39,160 bases of DNA. Origin: Candidatus Pyrohabitans sp. JdFR-17 (GTDB lineage Archaea; Hydrothermarchaeota; Hydrothermarchaeia; Hydrothermarchaeales; BMS3B). The position numbers and the translations under genes were made by a program. The stretch lies in the NCBI GenBank assembly GCA_002011115.2, contig MTME02000094.1, positions 1 to 39,160 of the forward strand, given 5' to 3'. Below the pieces are notes generated by a model that saw only the letters and a program-made list of their open reading frames with translations, was not told the DNA's origin and did no database searches. Positions 15,084 through 23,178 of this stretch are shown here, in pieces; within the stretch, counting starts at the first letter, position 1; each line of letters begins with the position of its first letter.

Positions 15084-16318
15084 GCTATTAGATAAGTAGG
15101 TCTTATTTCTCTGATTTTCACCTCTCTAAACTCGCCTATTTTTCCTTCCTTCAGAACCACCTGGCGGTAAGAATCGCTTCGCGCAAGCATGCTTGAGCCT
15201 TTCCCATGCTTTGTGACAAGTACGCTGAGTTTTTTGCCTTTATATGGGGAGTTCCTCTCCAGGCCAATACCCTCCATGAGCGCTGTCAGCCTGCGGGAGC
15301 GCTCCTTCTTAATCCAGTCGTGGATATCTCTAAGCTTCGCCGCCTCTGTACCTGGTCGGGGAGAGAATCGAGTGATGTTGAGTATCTCGGGCTTTATCTC
15401 CTCTATTAGTTTGTAAGTCTTTTCAAAAGCTTCGTCGCTCTCTGTGGGGTATCCAACTATCACGTCCGTAGAAAGCGTGCTCTCGGGGAATCGACGCCTG
15501 AAGTCAGAGACCAGCTCAACAAAGTCCTCGACGGTGTAGCCGCGGCGCATGTGGCGCAGCACGTCGTCGTCGCCACTCTGCACAGGCAGGTGGAGGAACT
15601 TGTACACTTTCCTGCTGGAGTAAGCGTTAAGAAGCTCGTCGAAGATTTCTCGAGCGTAGGTGGGGTTCATCATACCCACGCGTATGCGGAACTCATAGGG
15701 CAACTCGACAAGCTCACCCAGAAGCTCAGGTAGCGATGTAGAGATGTCGCGACCGTATATGGCAGTGTCCTGCGAAGTTAGTTGGATTTCGCGGTATCCC
15801 TGCTCCAGAGCACTCTCCACCTCCTTTACTATACTCTCTACCGGAAAGCTTTTAAGCCTCCCTCGAGCAAAACGTGTGGCGCAGTAGGAGCACGCTCCAA
15901 GGCAACCTTCACTTATTGCGACGATGGCAATCGCACTATTGCTATGCCGCAGCTTTGGCAACTCTGGCTTAATCACAGGCAATGCTTTTGCGCTGCCTTT
16001 GCCCTCTATAGCGCTGTTTATCTCAGCTATGTGCTTCAAAGGAAGCACAACATCCGCACCCGAAGCTTGAGCAGAAGCAGGGTTTGCTCCCGGTAAGCAG
16101 CCAGTGAGGATTACCCTCTTTCCTGCGAGTTTGTGCTTTTTTATTTCCTTGAGCACCTTTCGCTCAGTAAAGCCAACGACGGCGCAGGAGTTCACCACCA
16201 CAGCGTCGCTCTCTTCTGGCGTGGTGACTACCTCATGCCTCCTCGCCACTAGCGCTTTGAGGATCTCAGTATCCCCCTGATTCATTGTGCAGCCGTAGGT
16301 TGAGAAGTACACCTTCAC
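15080..16318 (-). CDS. tRNA N6-threonylcarbamoyladenosine 2-methylthiotransferase (CDKAL1/MtaB type)
   Basis: This radical SAM enzyme adds a methylthio group to t6A37 of tRNAs. It has three parts: the MTTase domain (VYFSTYGCTMNQGD, VNSCAVVGFTERK and ILTGCLPGA, with three cluster cysteines), the radical SAM core (ISEGCLGACSYCATRFARG, CxxxCxxC), and a C-terminal TRAM-like region (GKKLSVLVTKHGKGSSMLAR). Start GTG 16318 is chosen over TTG 16351: GGAG lies six bases upstream, and the TTG would fall in the promoter TATA. The protein is then 412 residues. Confidence 0.9.
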   Translation of the reverse strand: MKVYFSTYGCTMNQGDTEILKALVARRHEVVTTPEESDAVVVNSCAVVGFTERKVLKEIKKHKLAGKRVILTGCLPGANPASAQASGADVVLPLKHIAEINSAIEGKGSAKALPVIKPELPKLRHSNSAIAIVAISEGCLGACSYCATRFARGRLKSFPVESIVKEVESALEQGYREIQLTSQDTAIYGRDISTSLPELLGELVELPYEFRIRVGMMNPTYAREIFDELLNAYSSRKVYKFLHLPVQSGDDDVLRHMRRGYTVEDFVELVSDFRRRFPESTLSTDVIVGYPTESDEAFEKTYKLIEEIKPEILNITRFSPRPGTEAAKLRDIHDWIKKERSRRLTALMEGIGLERNSPYKGKKLSVLVTKHGKGSSMLARSDSYRQVVLKEGKIGEFREVKIREIRPTYLIA

Positions 16319-16351
16319 GTCCTGCTCCGAAAGGCATAACGTGGGCAACAA

Positions 16352-16363
16352 GATATAAAGCTG
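16352..16363. promoter_or_regulatory. Shared TATA element between methylthiotransferase and cofE
   Basis: AGATATAAAGC lies in the 62-base divergent gap. Read on the plus strand, it is 20-27 bases before ATG 16381 of cofE, which fits a leaderless start. Read on the minus strand as CTTTATATCT, it would start transcription near 16330, just before GTG 16318. No other good TATA is visible in the gap. Confidence 0.5.
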
Positions 16364-16380
16364 TATGGGGAGTTTAGAGC

Positions 16381-17133
16381 ATGAAAGTGGAAATATATGC
16401 GCTGAGGCATATGCCCTACGTGAAGAAGGGCGACGACGTTGCCGCGTTCATACTTAAAGCTTTGAGGGAGCAGAAACTGGAACTGCGCGACGGCGATGTG
16501 GTGGTAGTGACTGAGAAGATTGTTGCAAGGGCAGAGGGGCGAGAGGTGGAGCTCAGCAGTGTTACCCCCTCTCGGGAGGCGGAGAGGCTTGCCAAGGTGA
16601 CGGGGAAGGACCCAAGATTAGTGCAGCTAATCCTCGAGGAGGCTAAAGAGGTGCTCGCTGTGGGGGAGAATTTTATCATTGTCGAGACAAAGCATGGCTT
16701 TGTATGTGCCAATGCTGGGATTGACCAGAGCAACGTTGAGGAAGGCAAGGTTAAGCTTCTGCCCGCTGACCCGGATAAGAGCGCCCGGGAGATTAAAAGC
16801 AAGCTGGAGGCGGCGACTGGAAAAAAAGTGGGGGTGATTATCACCGATTCTTTCGGCAGGAGCTTTCGCCTCGGCAGCGTTGGCATAGCCATAGGCTGCG
16901 CTGGCGTTATTGCGCTATGGGACCGCAGGGGAGAGCGCGATCTGCTCGGAAGAGAGCTTCAGGTCACCCGCGTGGCTGTCGCAGATAACATCGCAAGCGC
17001 TGCAAACCTTGTGATGGGCGAAGGCAGCGAGGGCATTCCCGTCGCCATAGTGCGCGGCCTCAGTGTGCTGGGAGATGGCTCTGCAAGAGACCTGATACGC
17101 CCCAAGGAGAACGATGTGTTCAGGCGGAGATGA
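16381..17133 (+). CDS. cofE: Coenzyme F420-0:L-glutamate ligase
   Basis: It adds GTP-dependent gamma-linked glutamates to F420-0, so the cell makes F420. The 250-residue length matches the archaeal enzyme. Conserved segments include GDVVVVTEKIVARAEGR, NFIIVETKHGFVCANAGID, VIITDSFGRSFRLGSVGIAI and RGERDLLGRELQVTRVAVAD. The start is likely leaderless from the shared TATA element. The tRNA-Gly gene follows 50 bases later. Confidence 0.95.
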   Translation: MKVEIYALRHMPYVKKGDDVAAFILKALREQKLELRDGDVVVVTEKIVARAEGREVELSSVTPSREAERLAKVTGKDPRLVQLILEEAKEVLAVGENFIIVETKHGFVCANAGIDQSNVEEGKVKLLPADPDKSAREIKSKLEAATGKKVGVIITDSFGRSFRLGSVGIAIGCAGVIALWDRRGERDLLGRELQVTRVAVADNIASAANLVMGEGSEGIPVAIVRGLSVLGDGSARDLIRPKENDVFRRR

Positions 17134-17183
17134 AATTCTTACTCTTGTTACGCTAAATCAGGATTAAGGAAGATTACTTCTCA

Positions 17184-17256
17184 GCGGGCGTGGTCTAGCC
17201 TGGCAAGACCTTGGCCTTCCAAGCCAATGACCCGGGTTCAAATCCCGGCGCCCGCA
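17184..17256 (+). tRNA. tRNA-Gly (anticodon UCC)
   Basis: A full cloverleaf is present: acceptor GCGGGCG/CGCCCGC, anticodon stem TTGGC/GCCAA with loop CTTCCAA giving UCC, T arm CCGGG-TTCAAAT-CCCGG and discriminator A. CCA is not encoded and no intron is seen. Confidence 0.96.
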
Positions 17257-17261
17257 TATCC

Positions 17262-17297
17262 AGGGGAGGGGAATTCCCCTCCCCTTAGGTTAACCCC
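17262..17297 (+). terminator. Perfect 24-bp palindrome after tRNA-Gly
   Basis: A perfect GC-rich palindrome spans 17262-17285 (AGGGGAGGGG-AATT centre-CCCCTCCCCT), six bases after tRNA-Gly. It can form a long hairpin or cruciform and may act in termination or 3' processing. There is no T-run. The following TTAACCCC (17290-17297) is complementary to GGGGTTAA at 17417-17424, enclosing the hairpin element at 17339. Confidence 0.5.
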
Positions 17298-17337
17298 ACC
17301 CCGACAGGGATATTAAGGAAAAATAATAAAGAAACAT

Positions 17338-17395
17338 GGCGGTATTGAGCATTAGCGAAATACCGCAATCTGATGATCAAACCGTCTGCGGTTTG
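17338..17395 (+). ncRNA. tRNA-linked hairpin-linker-hairpin element, copy A
   Basis: Stem 1 is GCGGTATT (17339-17346) with AATACCGC (17359-17366) around a 12-nt loop. The linker AATCTGATGATC spans 17367-17378. Stem 2 is AAACCG-TCTG-CGGTTT (17379-17394), extendable by the C17378-G17395 pair. The same layout recurs on the minus strand at 38419-38467 with the linker identical and stem 2 changed on both sides (CG/CG to TT/AA). It lies 82 bases downstream of tRNA-Gly in the same sense. I know no named family that matches; the type is my inference. Confidence 0.6.
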
Positions 17396-17444
17396 CGGCG
17401 CAAGATTTTTAACGCAGGGGTTAAATAAAACAAGCGGGAGAGTT

Positions 17445-17780
17445 ATGAGAGAGGAGTGGCAGAGCAGGGTTGAGAGAGCACTCGAAACGCTTGGTTATGC
17501 GGTTGGCTTCACATTCTTCCAGCTGGTTGCCGTGTATATACTGGTCTCCCTTGGTCTGTTCCACAAGTACAACGTATTCCGCGCCTTCAGACACTTCTTT
17601 GAGACCTACCTCTTCTTCCTGGACAGGCTCTACTTTTTTGTGGTGGGGTTGCTCTACAAAATATTTGGACCTTCATATCCCCATGTTCCTGGATTCAACA
17701 ACGTTTTTAAACTGGTGTTCTTTATTCTCTTCATAATAAATCTGGCGCTTTTTGCGTATCTGAGAAGGCGAGAAAAATGA
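17445..17780 (+). CDS. Small membrane protein, unknown, first gene of glycan-like cluster
   Basis: The 111-residue product has hydrophobic segments at about 17-37 (VGFTFFQLVAVYILVSLGLF) and 86-105 (VFKLVFFILFIINLALFAYL), plus an aromatic stretch between (FFETYLFFLDRLYFFVVGLLY) that may be a third. It ends in RRREK. GGTTAAATAAAA at 17416-17427 is the likely TATA, so the leader is short; a longer reading frame upstream would start before the promoter. Its stop overlaps the next ATG (ATGA). I recognise no family. Confidence 0.6.
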   Translation: MREEWQSRVERALETLGYAVGFTFFQLVAVYILVSLGLFHKYNVFRAFRHFFETYLFFLDRLYFFVVGLLYKIFGPSYPHVPGFNNVFKLVFFILFIINLALFAYLRRREK

Positions 17781-18604
17781 AGCTTATTGATATAAAAGAG
17801 GGAAAAGTTCTGGGTGTGAATTTTGTAGACTTAATAGCTATAGCCCTTGTCCTCTTTCTCGCCTTCTCCTTTGCAAGGACTGTGCTGGGAGAACCTCTTA
17901 GCTTCAGCGGCGAGGAGGTGTACAAGGCGGTTAAAACCTATAACAAGCTAGAAAGCAAGGGTTTTCTGATTGAGGTGGAGGTCCAGGGCTCAGCAATAGG
18001 CGACCCTACCGGCAAGGAAAGGAAGTTTCAGGGCCTAGTGATCGCTGCGAGAGGGGGCACCCTGTATATTAAAAATGAGTATGGTGATGAGTTCAGCGTT
18101 GGGGGGAGCATGAGCTATCTGGAGGACGTCGCTGCAAAGCAGATAAAGCTGAAACCTCTCTACTCTTCATCCCTGAGTTTCTATTCAAATGTAACACGAT
18201 TTGATAGCTTCAGGGAATTTATTAGCCAGCTGGAACAGCTCAAGTTCAACGCCGGAGCTAGCAGGGTAATGCTGACAGGCGAGATCAGCATCAGCCAGCC
18301 GGAAATGAAGTATTTGGATGTTAAGAAGAGTGTTGAGGATTGCTTCTTTTGTTTAAATGCGAAGGCATACAAGATAGGCGACGACCTGTACATGCTCTCA
18401 TTAAAGGCCGTTGACCTGGGGGAGCTTGGGAAACTCGACCTCAAAAGCGGTGAGGTGGTTGCAAAAAATCTGCGGATATACTTGGGTTACAATGGGGAGC
18501 TGGAGGCAGAGAAGGTGATGCAGGCTGAGCTTACCTCTAAAAAGCTCGGATTCCTCAGAGAAGTGGGAGAAGCAACCTATGTCAGCATTGATGAGCTCCT
18601 GTAG
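17777..18604 (+). CDS. DUF4330-like membrane-anchored protein
   Basis: The 275-residue protein starts KLIDIKEGKVLGVNFVDLI followed by a hydrophobic helix (about 19-36). This resembles the DUF4330 N-terminus, which pairs a short cytosolic lead with one helix. The remaining ~235 residues are polar and probably outside the membrane, with beta-rich stretches and a CFFC motif (about residue 190) that might form a disulfide. Function is unknown. Four-base overlap with the gene before and 26-base overlap with the polymerase-like gene after show tight coupling. Confidence 0.55.
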   Translation: MKLIDIKEGKVLGVNFVDLIAIALVLFLAFSFARTVLGEPLSFSGEEVYKAVKTYNKLESKGFLIEVEVQGSAIGDPTGKERKFQGLVIAARGGTLYIKNEYGDEFSVGGSMSYLEDVAAKQIKLKPLYSSSLSFYSNVTRFDSFREFISQLEQLKFNAGASRVMLTGEISISQPEMKYLDVKKSVEDCFFCLNAKAYKIGDDLYMLSLKAVDLGELGKLDLKSGEVVAKNLRIYLGYNGELEAEKVMQAELTSKKLGFLREVGEATYVSIDELL

Positions 18605-19907
18605 ACTTGTGGGCGTTGTGGAAAAGGCGACTCTCTTTCTGGCAGCTTCCCTCGAGAGAAGCCTTGTGCTTCGCGCCATTGGCAGAGTCGCTGCCTTCAT
18701 TGAAAAGAGTTTTCAGCGCTCTTCCATACGCGCCTGGGCTAAGCATCTGCTACGGCTCTACCCCGCAAGGGTTTATGCTGTCGTGGACAGGGTTAATAAA
18801 ACTCTTCCCCGTGCTGAACTTTCGCCAGCGTTGCTTTTTCCCATCGCCTATCTGCTCTTCCTTTCTCTGGGAAAGATGAGCTTGCTTTCCTTTTCGCTGG
18901 TGGTTCTCTTTCTAATCAGCTTTGTTCTCGCCTTTTCCCTTGCTTCTAGAATTGAAGTTGAAAGGGTTGCCTTTGAGAAGAGCAGCCTGAAGCTAGGGTT
19001 CATGATGCTGCTCATCTCTCTTTTCGCACTGTGCATTGATCTCTACAGGGCGTACGACGTACCCCTTATCGAGCCGCAGGCAAGGGTAAAGCTGAGCGTC
19101 GCGTACACCTACCTTGCGACTTTCCTGGTGCCTGGAGCCGTGCTTCTCACCGCTCTGCTGGGGAAACAGTACATTAAAGGCAGGCTGAGCACGCGAGAGG
19201 CGAGGGTATACACCTTCACCATAGCCCTTGCAACTACCTTCCTGATAACCCTTCTCGGATACCGCACCCAGAGCGTCGTCTCGCTGCTCGCCTTCACCTT
19301 CATTATGCACCGGTACCGAATAATAGGCATGGCAGAGATTCTTGCCGCCCTAGCTGGTGTGCTATTTGCCGTGGCGGCGCTTGGCTACTACCGCGCCCTT
19401 GTAATGGGCAGCGATGTTAGTTTGGCAGAGGTGATAGGCAGGAGGGTCGAGCTAACTATAACGCTCTACGACTACACCGTCAATAACCTGTACAGCGCGG
19501 GTGTTACAACCCTCCTTTTCGGATATTACGGGGGCTACGTAGCCCTGGCGACGTTCTCCTCTTTTCTGGACTTTGTGCCCGGCTTCAGCCTGGGGCCGCG
19601 CACAATTGTGGCGAGGAACTTTGGGGTTACTGGAGTTTCGCTGACGTCCACGCTATTGGGCACTGTGAGCCTGGACCTGGGTATAACGGGTGTGATTACC
19701 TTTGCTCTCGCTCTGGGGAGCATCCTCGGCGCTGCCTATGCGCTTGCGAAACGCACCGGCTCAGCTCTAGCTACAGCGCTTTACAGCACGTGCCTTGCCT
19801 ACCTGCTTGTGGGGATAGAGACTGGCTTGGTGGACTTCAACGTCTTTGTGCTCTATTCCTTTACAGCCTTCGTGGCGCTCGCGTCGATTGCGAGGATGGA
19901 GAGATAG
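18579..19907 (+). CDS. Oligosaccharide repeat-unit polymerase-like membrane protein (Wzy-like), copy 1
   Basis: The 442 residues have a ~75-residue basic N-terminal region, then roughly ten hydrophobic segments. A central segment LITLLGYRTQSVVSLLAFTFI and a later FGVTGVSLTSTLLGTVSLDLG fit Wzy/O-antigen-polymerase-like proteins, which join lipid-linked glycan repeats outside the membrane. The same two segments recur in the protein at 20923, so the two are paralogues. The start is uncertain: ATG 18579 overlaps the gene before by 26 bases, while ATG 18591 and GTG 18609 are alternatives. Assignment rests on topology and context. Confidence 0.55.
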   Translation: MSALMSSCRLVGVVEKATLFLAASLERSLVLRAIGRVAAFIEKSFQRSSIRAWAKHLLRLYPARVYAVVDRVNKTLPRAELSPALLFPIAYLLFLSLGKMSLLSFSLVVLFLISFVLAFSLASRIEVERVAFEKSSLKLGFMMLLISLFALCIDLYRAYDVPLIEPQARVKLSVAYTYLATFLVPGAVLLTALLGKQYIKGRLSTREARVYTFTIALATTFLITLLGYRTQSVVSLLAFTFIMHRYRIIGMAEILAALAGVLFAVAALGYYRALVMGSDVSLAEVIGRRVELTITLYDYTVNNLYSAGVTTLLFGYYGGYVALATFSSFLDFVPGFSLGPRTIVARNFGVTGVSLTSTLLGTVSLDLGITGVITFALALGSILGAAYALAKRTGSALATALYSTCLAYLLVGIETGLVDFNVFVLYSFTAFVALASIARMER

Positions 19908-19909
19908 CG

Positions 19910-20926
19910 ATGCGGGTGCTTCTGCTGACCATCTGGAAGCCTGCCCGCGGGGGCGTTGTGACCCATGTGGAGAATGTAATTAAACGCCTCCCATACGAGT
20001 TTGAGATTGTCACCTATCCGAGGTTTGCGAAGCTACCGCTGTTGAGAGCCCTGGCGTTCATCCTCTTCGGGTTTATGGATGCACTGATAAAAAGCTGGAG
20101 AAAAAGGTTTGACATCATTCATGCCCACTACGCTGTGCCACAGGGCTTACTCGGTGTGGCGCTGAAGCGGGTGCTGCGCTTGCCCTTAGTGGTGACCCTA
20201 CATGGTACGGACATAAACTACCTTGCAAAGAGGCGGGGTACCAGGGCTCTAGTAAGGCTGGTTTTAAACAACGCCGACGCTGTGGTGGCGGTGAGCAGGT
20301 TTTTGAAGACTGAGGCTGAGAAGCTTGGGATAGAAGGGGAGAAGATCAGAGTCATCTACAACGGTGTGGAGCTGCCCGAATATGAGGAGACACAGAGGGA
20401 AATGAGCATCCTCTTCGTAGGCAGCCTTGTGAAGCAGAAGGGCGTTGATGTGCTGATTAAAGCGTTCCGCACAGTGAAGGAGCGTATACCAGAGGCGAAG
20501 CTGATTATTGTGGGCGAGGGCAGGGAGAGGGAGGCACTGGCTGAGCTCTGTACCCAGCTAAGGCTAAGAGATGTGTACTTCGCAGGAAGCAGGAGCGAGC
20601 TCAGCAGCTATTACTCCCGCTCCCGCGTGCTTGCTCTCCCGTCTCGCGCCGAGGGTTTTGGGCTTGTGGCTCTCGAGGCGATGGCTCACGGTTTACCAGT
20701 GGTGGCAACTAAAGTGGGAGGAATACCTGAGGTCGTTACCCATGGAGAAACAGGAATACTGGTGGAATGCGGCAATGCCAATGCCCTAGCCGAGGCGCTT
20801 ATAAGAGTGATGAGCGACGAAGCGCTATGGCAGAGGCTTGCAACGCGTGCGAAAGAGCGCGCTTCTGAATTTTCTTGGGAAAAAACTGCAAATGAGTACG
20901 CGAAGGTGTATGCGGAGCTGAAATGA
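19910..20926 (+). CDS. Glycosyltransferase family 4 (GT-B)
   Basis: The 338-residue retaining glycosyltransferase has an N-terminal acceptor domain (GGVVTHVENVIKRLP, then DIIHAHYAVPQGLLG and LVVTLHGTDINYL) and a C-terminal donor domain. The donor domain has ILFVGSLVKQKGVDVLIKAF, LIIVGEGRE, the EX7E block SRAEGFGLVALEAMAHGLP and VATKVGGIPEV. The donor sugar is unknown. The start follows GGAGAGATAGCG and comes two bases after the polymerase-like stop. It lies between two paralogous membrane proteins, consistent with surface-glycan assembly. Confidence 0.92.
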   Translation: MRVLLLTIWKPARGGVVTHVENVIKRLPYEFEIVTYPRFAKLPLLRALAFILFGFMDALIKSWRKRFDIIHAHYAVPQGLLGVALKRVLRLPLVVTLHGTDINYLAKRRGTRALVRLVLNNADAVVAVSRFLKTEAEKLGIEGEKIRVIYNGVELPEYEETQREMSILFVGSLVKQKGVDVLIKAFRTVKERIPEAKLIIVGEGREREALAELCTQLRLRDVYFAGSRSELSSYYSRSRVLALPSRAEGFGLVALEAMAHGLPVVATKVGGIPEVVTHGETGILVECGNANALAEALIRVMSDEALWQRLATRAKERASEFSWEKTANEYAKVYAELK

Positions 20927-22101
20927 TGAAGGTTACCAGGCTTCTTCATCCAGAGGTGGTTTTCCCTTCAGTGTACCTTATCTTCCTCGCATGCGCCTAC
21001 CTCGGGTACAGGATTGAGGTAACCAGCAGATACCTCACCCAGGCGTTCGGCGAACTTCATGGGCTAAGCTTTCTCCTGAGCCTCTTCGGCATAGCTTTGG
21101 TCACCGCCTCTGCGTGGCTCGGAAGGCGGGTCGAGGTAAAGCTGAATCCGGACTACCTACTCCCCGTGATGGCTGCTCTCGCCTTCTTCGCTTTGCAGTC
21201 CACCTTCCCGGAGCAGCTTTTTGTCAACCTCGTCATTGCATTGGGCAGCATCGGCTTCTGGCTGGTGTTCACCCGGTATGGCTCTCTCAATGCCCTTCTT
21301 GCAGGGGCCTACGCTCTGGCTGTAGCGGCCGCCGCACTAACGCTGTCGCAGGGCATACCTCTGCTTGAAGCAAGCTTTCGCGAAAGCGTGGCAGTGTCGC
21401 CAGCTCGAGCTGTGTTCCATGGCCTGGCGGTGCTCTCTGCTTCGCTGCTCATTGTCCTCACTTCGTGGCGCGTCGCTGCGCCGGGAATCGCTCTGCTTGT
21501 GCTTCTCGGCGTACTGTCGGGCTTTAAGAGCGATGCAATAGCGGTGATTCTAAGCAGCGTCATCGCTGGTTTGCTCGCGCAAAGGATTTCGTTGCGAGCA
21601 CTTCTTCCTGCCCTCGCCGGAGTGGGGATAATCCTTACCCTCGTGAGCACCCATATAGCGAGCGTCGCCTACTCGAGCTGGAAGATTCCCCCACACCTTT
21701 ACATATTCTACCGCACAGGCTTCACCTTCTCGGTGTTCGACAGGATAGTGGAGCTCTCCCTGCCCTGGGGGCTGCTTCATGGCTCTGCCTTAGCTGACGT
21801 GAGTCAGGTGATAACCAGTAAAGTGGTGCTGGGCTATCAGCAGGAGCATATAATAACGTCGACGCTATTCGGTCCTGCAACGCTCGACTTCGGCATCCCT
21901 GGTTTAATAATAATTGCCATGCTGGTGGGCGTATACCTGGGCATAATGCACCGCCTCGCAAAGAGCAGCCTGGGGATAGCGAGCTATGCAGTTGCCCTTA
22001 CCCATGTGCTCATCCTCATAGAGGTTGGGCTGCAGCCCACGAGTGTGCTCTTCCTGCTCACCCTTCTTTACCTCTCCCTGAGCGCAAATAGAGTGAGGTG
22101 A
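20923..22101 (+). CDS. Oligosaccharide polymerase-like membrane protein, copy 2
   Basis: The 392-residue protein is almost wholly hydrophobic, with about ten or eleven segments. LGVLSGFKSDAIAVILSSVI and HIITSTLFGPATLDFGIPG align with LLGYRTQSVVSLLAF and VSLTSTLLGTVSLDLGITG of copy 1, in the same order and at similar spacing. It lacks copy 1's basic N-terminal region. The ATG overlaps the glycosyltransferase stop (ATGATGA). A Wzy-like or flippase-like role is inferred from context, not from a diagnostic motif. Confidence 0.55.
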   Translation: MMKVTRLLHPEVVFPSVYLIFLACAYLGYRIEVTSRYLTQAFGELHGLSFLLSLFGIALVTASAWLGRRVEVKLNPDYLLPVMAALAFFALQSTFPEQLFVNLVIALGSIGFWLVFTRYGSLNALLAGAYALAVAAAALTLSQGIPLLEASFRESVAVSPARAVFHGLAVLSASLLIVLTSWRVAAPGIALLVLLGVLSGFKSDAIAVILSSVIAGLLAQRISLRALLPALAGVGIILTLVSTHIASVAYSSWKIPPHLYIFYRTGFTFSVFDRIVELSLPWGLLHGSALADVSQVITSKVVLGYQQEHIITSTLFGPATLDFGIPGLIIIAMLVGVYLGIMHRLAKSSLGIASYAVALTHVLILIEVGLQPTSVLFLLTLLYLSLSANRVR

Positions 22102-22102
22102 A

Positions 22103-23152
22103 ATGCGTAGCGTTGCACTGGTATTAATCATTCTTGCCTTCTCGGCTTGCATAGCCGGGGAAAGAGTGGCAGAGGAGTCACCCAAGCCAGAGGAGAAGGC
22201 TCCCCAGCCTGCTACTACGCCACCTGTACCGCCACCTCAGAATGAGGAAGGCTCCCCCCAGCCTTCCCATGAGAGCGCGCAAAAGATTAACCTCTCGCTA
22301 TTGTGGAGCTTCTCCACAAAAGAGCCGGTGTACGGCGTAGCCGTGGGAAGGCGCTACATTGCGGTGGCGAGCTATGAGAACAAGATCTATCTCCTCAACA
22401 TGAGCGGCGCACCTGTGTGGAGCTTTAAAACGCGGGGCAACGCCGAGGCGGTGGCGCTGAGCGAGGGGGAAAAATACCTGCTCGCGACCAGCTACCTGGT
22501 GCCCGAGGCTCGGGTTTACCTGTTCAGTCTCGCTGGCGGAAATATAAGCTTAATCTGGGAGAAGAGGCTTCATACCTTGGCTAAGGGCGTTGCGGTTTCG
22601 GAGCAGGCTAACCTTGTGATAATCGCCGCTCGTGATGGCAGGGCTTACGCATACACCCTCGAGGGCGAGCCCCGCTGGACTTTTGAGATTCAGGAAAGTG
22701 CCTGGGGTGTGTGGGACGTGGCTCTGCAAGGGGGGCGCGTGGCACTAGCTGGAGATGACAAATACCTGTACCTCTTGGACACCGGCGGTAGGCTGCTGTG
22801 GAAGAGGGGCGGCAAAAAGGGAAGCTACCTGTATGGGTGCGCTTTATCGCCGGAGCTTGTCGCTGGAGCAGCGCAGGACAGAATGCTTTACGTCTACACC
22901 ACAGATGGCAGGCTGCTCTGGAAGTTTAAAACAGGGTTCTCCAACCACGACGTGGCTATTGCTGAGAACCCTGAGTTAATAGCACTCTCCTCGTGGGATA
23001 AGAAGGTTTACATACTAAGTTACTCTGGCGAGGTGATGGCAGAGCTTGAGTTTGAGCAGGAGCCCACCAAAGTGGACTTTGCACCTGACGGGCGCAGCTT
23101 TGCGGTTGGCAACAGGGATGGAAAAGTTTACCTCTTTGGTATAGAAAATTAG
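22103..23152 (+). CDS. Lipoprotein with PQQ/WD-like beta-propeller
   Basis: The 349-residue protein has a signal peptide with a lipobox-like LAFSAC (Cys16), then a Pro/Glu/Ala-rich linker to about residue 58. Seven or so propeller repeats of the form YLYLLDTGGRLLWKRGG follow (others: KIYLLNMSGAPVWSFKTRG, RAYAYTLEGEPRWTFEI, MLYVYTTDGRLLWKFKTG, KVYILSYSGEVMAELEF). No catalytic residues are evident, so a scaffolding or binding role outside the cell is likely. It starts one base after the polymerase-like gene and ends the cluster. Confidence 0.75.
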   Translation: MRSVALVLIILAFSACIAGERVAEESPKPEEKAPQPATTPPVPPPQNEEGSPQPSHESAQKINLSLLWSFSTKEPVYGVAVGRRYIAVASYENKIYLLNMSGAPVWSFKTRGNAEAVALSEGEKYLLATSYLVPEARVYLFSLAGGNISLIWEKRLHTLAKGVAVSEQANLVIIAARDGRAYAYTLEGEPRWTFEIQESAWGVWDVALQGGRVALAGDDKYLYLLDTGGRLLWKRGGKKGSYLYGCALSPELVAGAAQDRMLYVYTTDGRLLWKFKTGFSNHDVAIAENPELIALSSWDKKVYILSYSGEVMAELEFEQEPTKVDFAPDGRSFAVGNRDGKVYLFGIEN

Positions 23153-23178
23153 AAAAGGCAGCAAGAGGTTTTACAACC

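Noticed and set aside
17367-17395. The linker TCTGATGATC of the hairpin element as a C/D box sRNA
   Set aside because: The C box would need A or G before TGATGA but has C, D and D' boxes are not at guide spacing, and copy A lacks a CTGA in the loop region.
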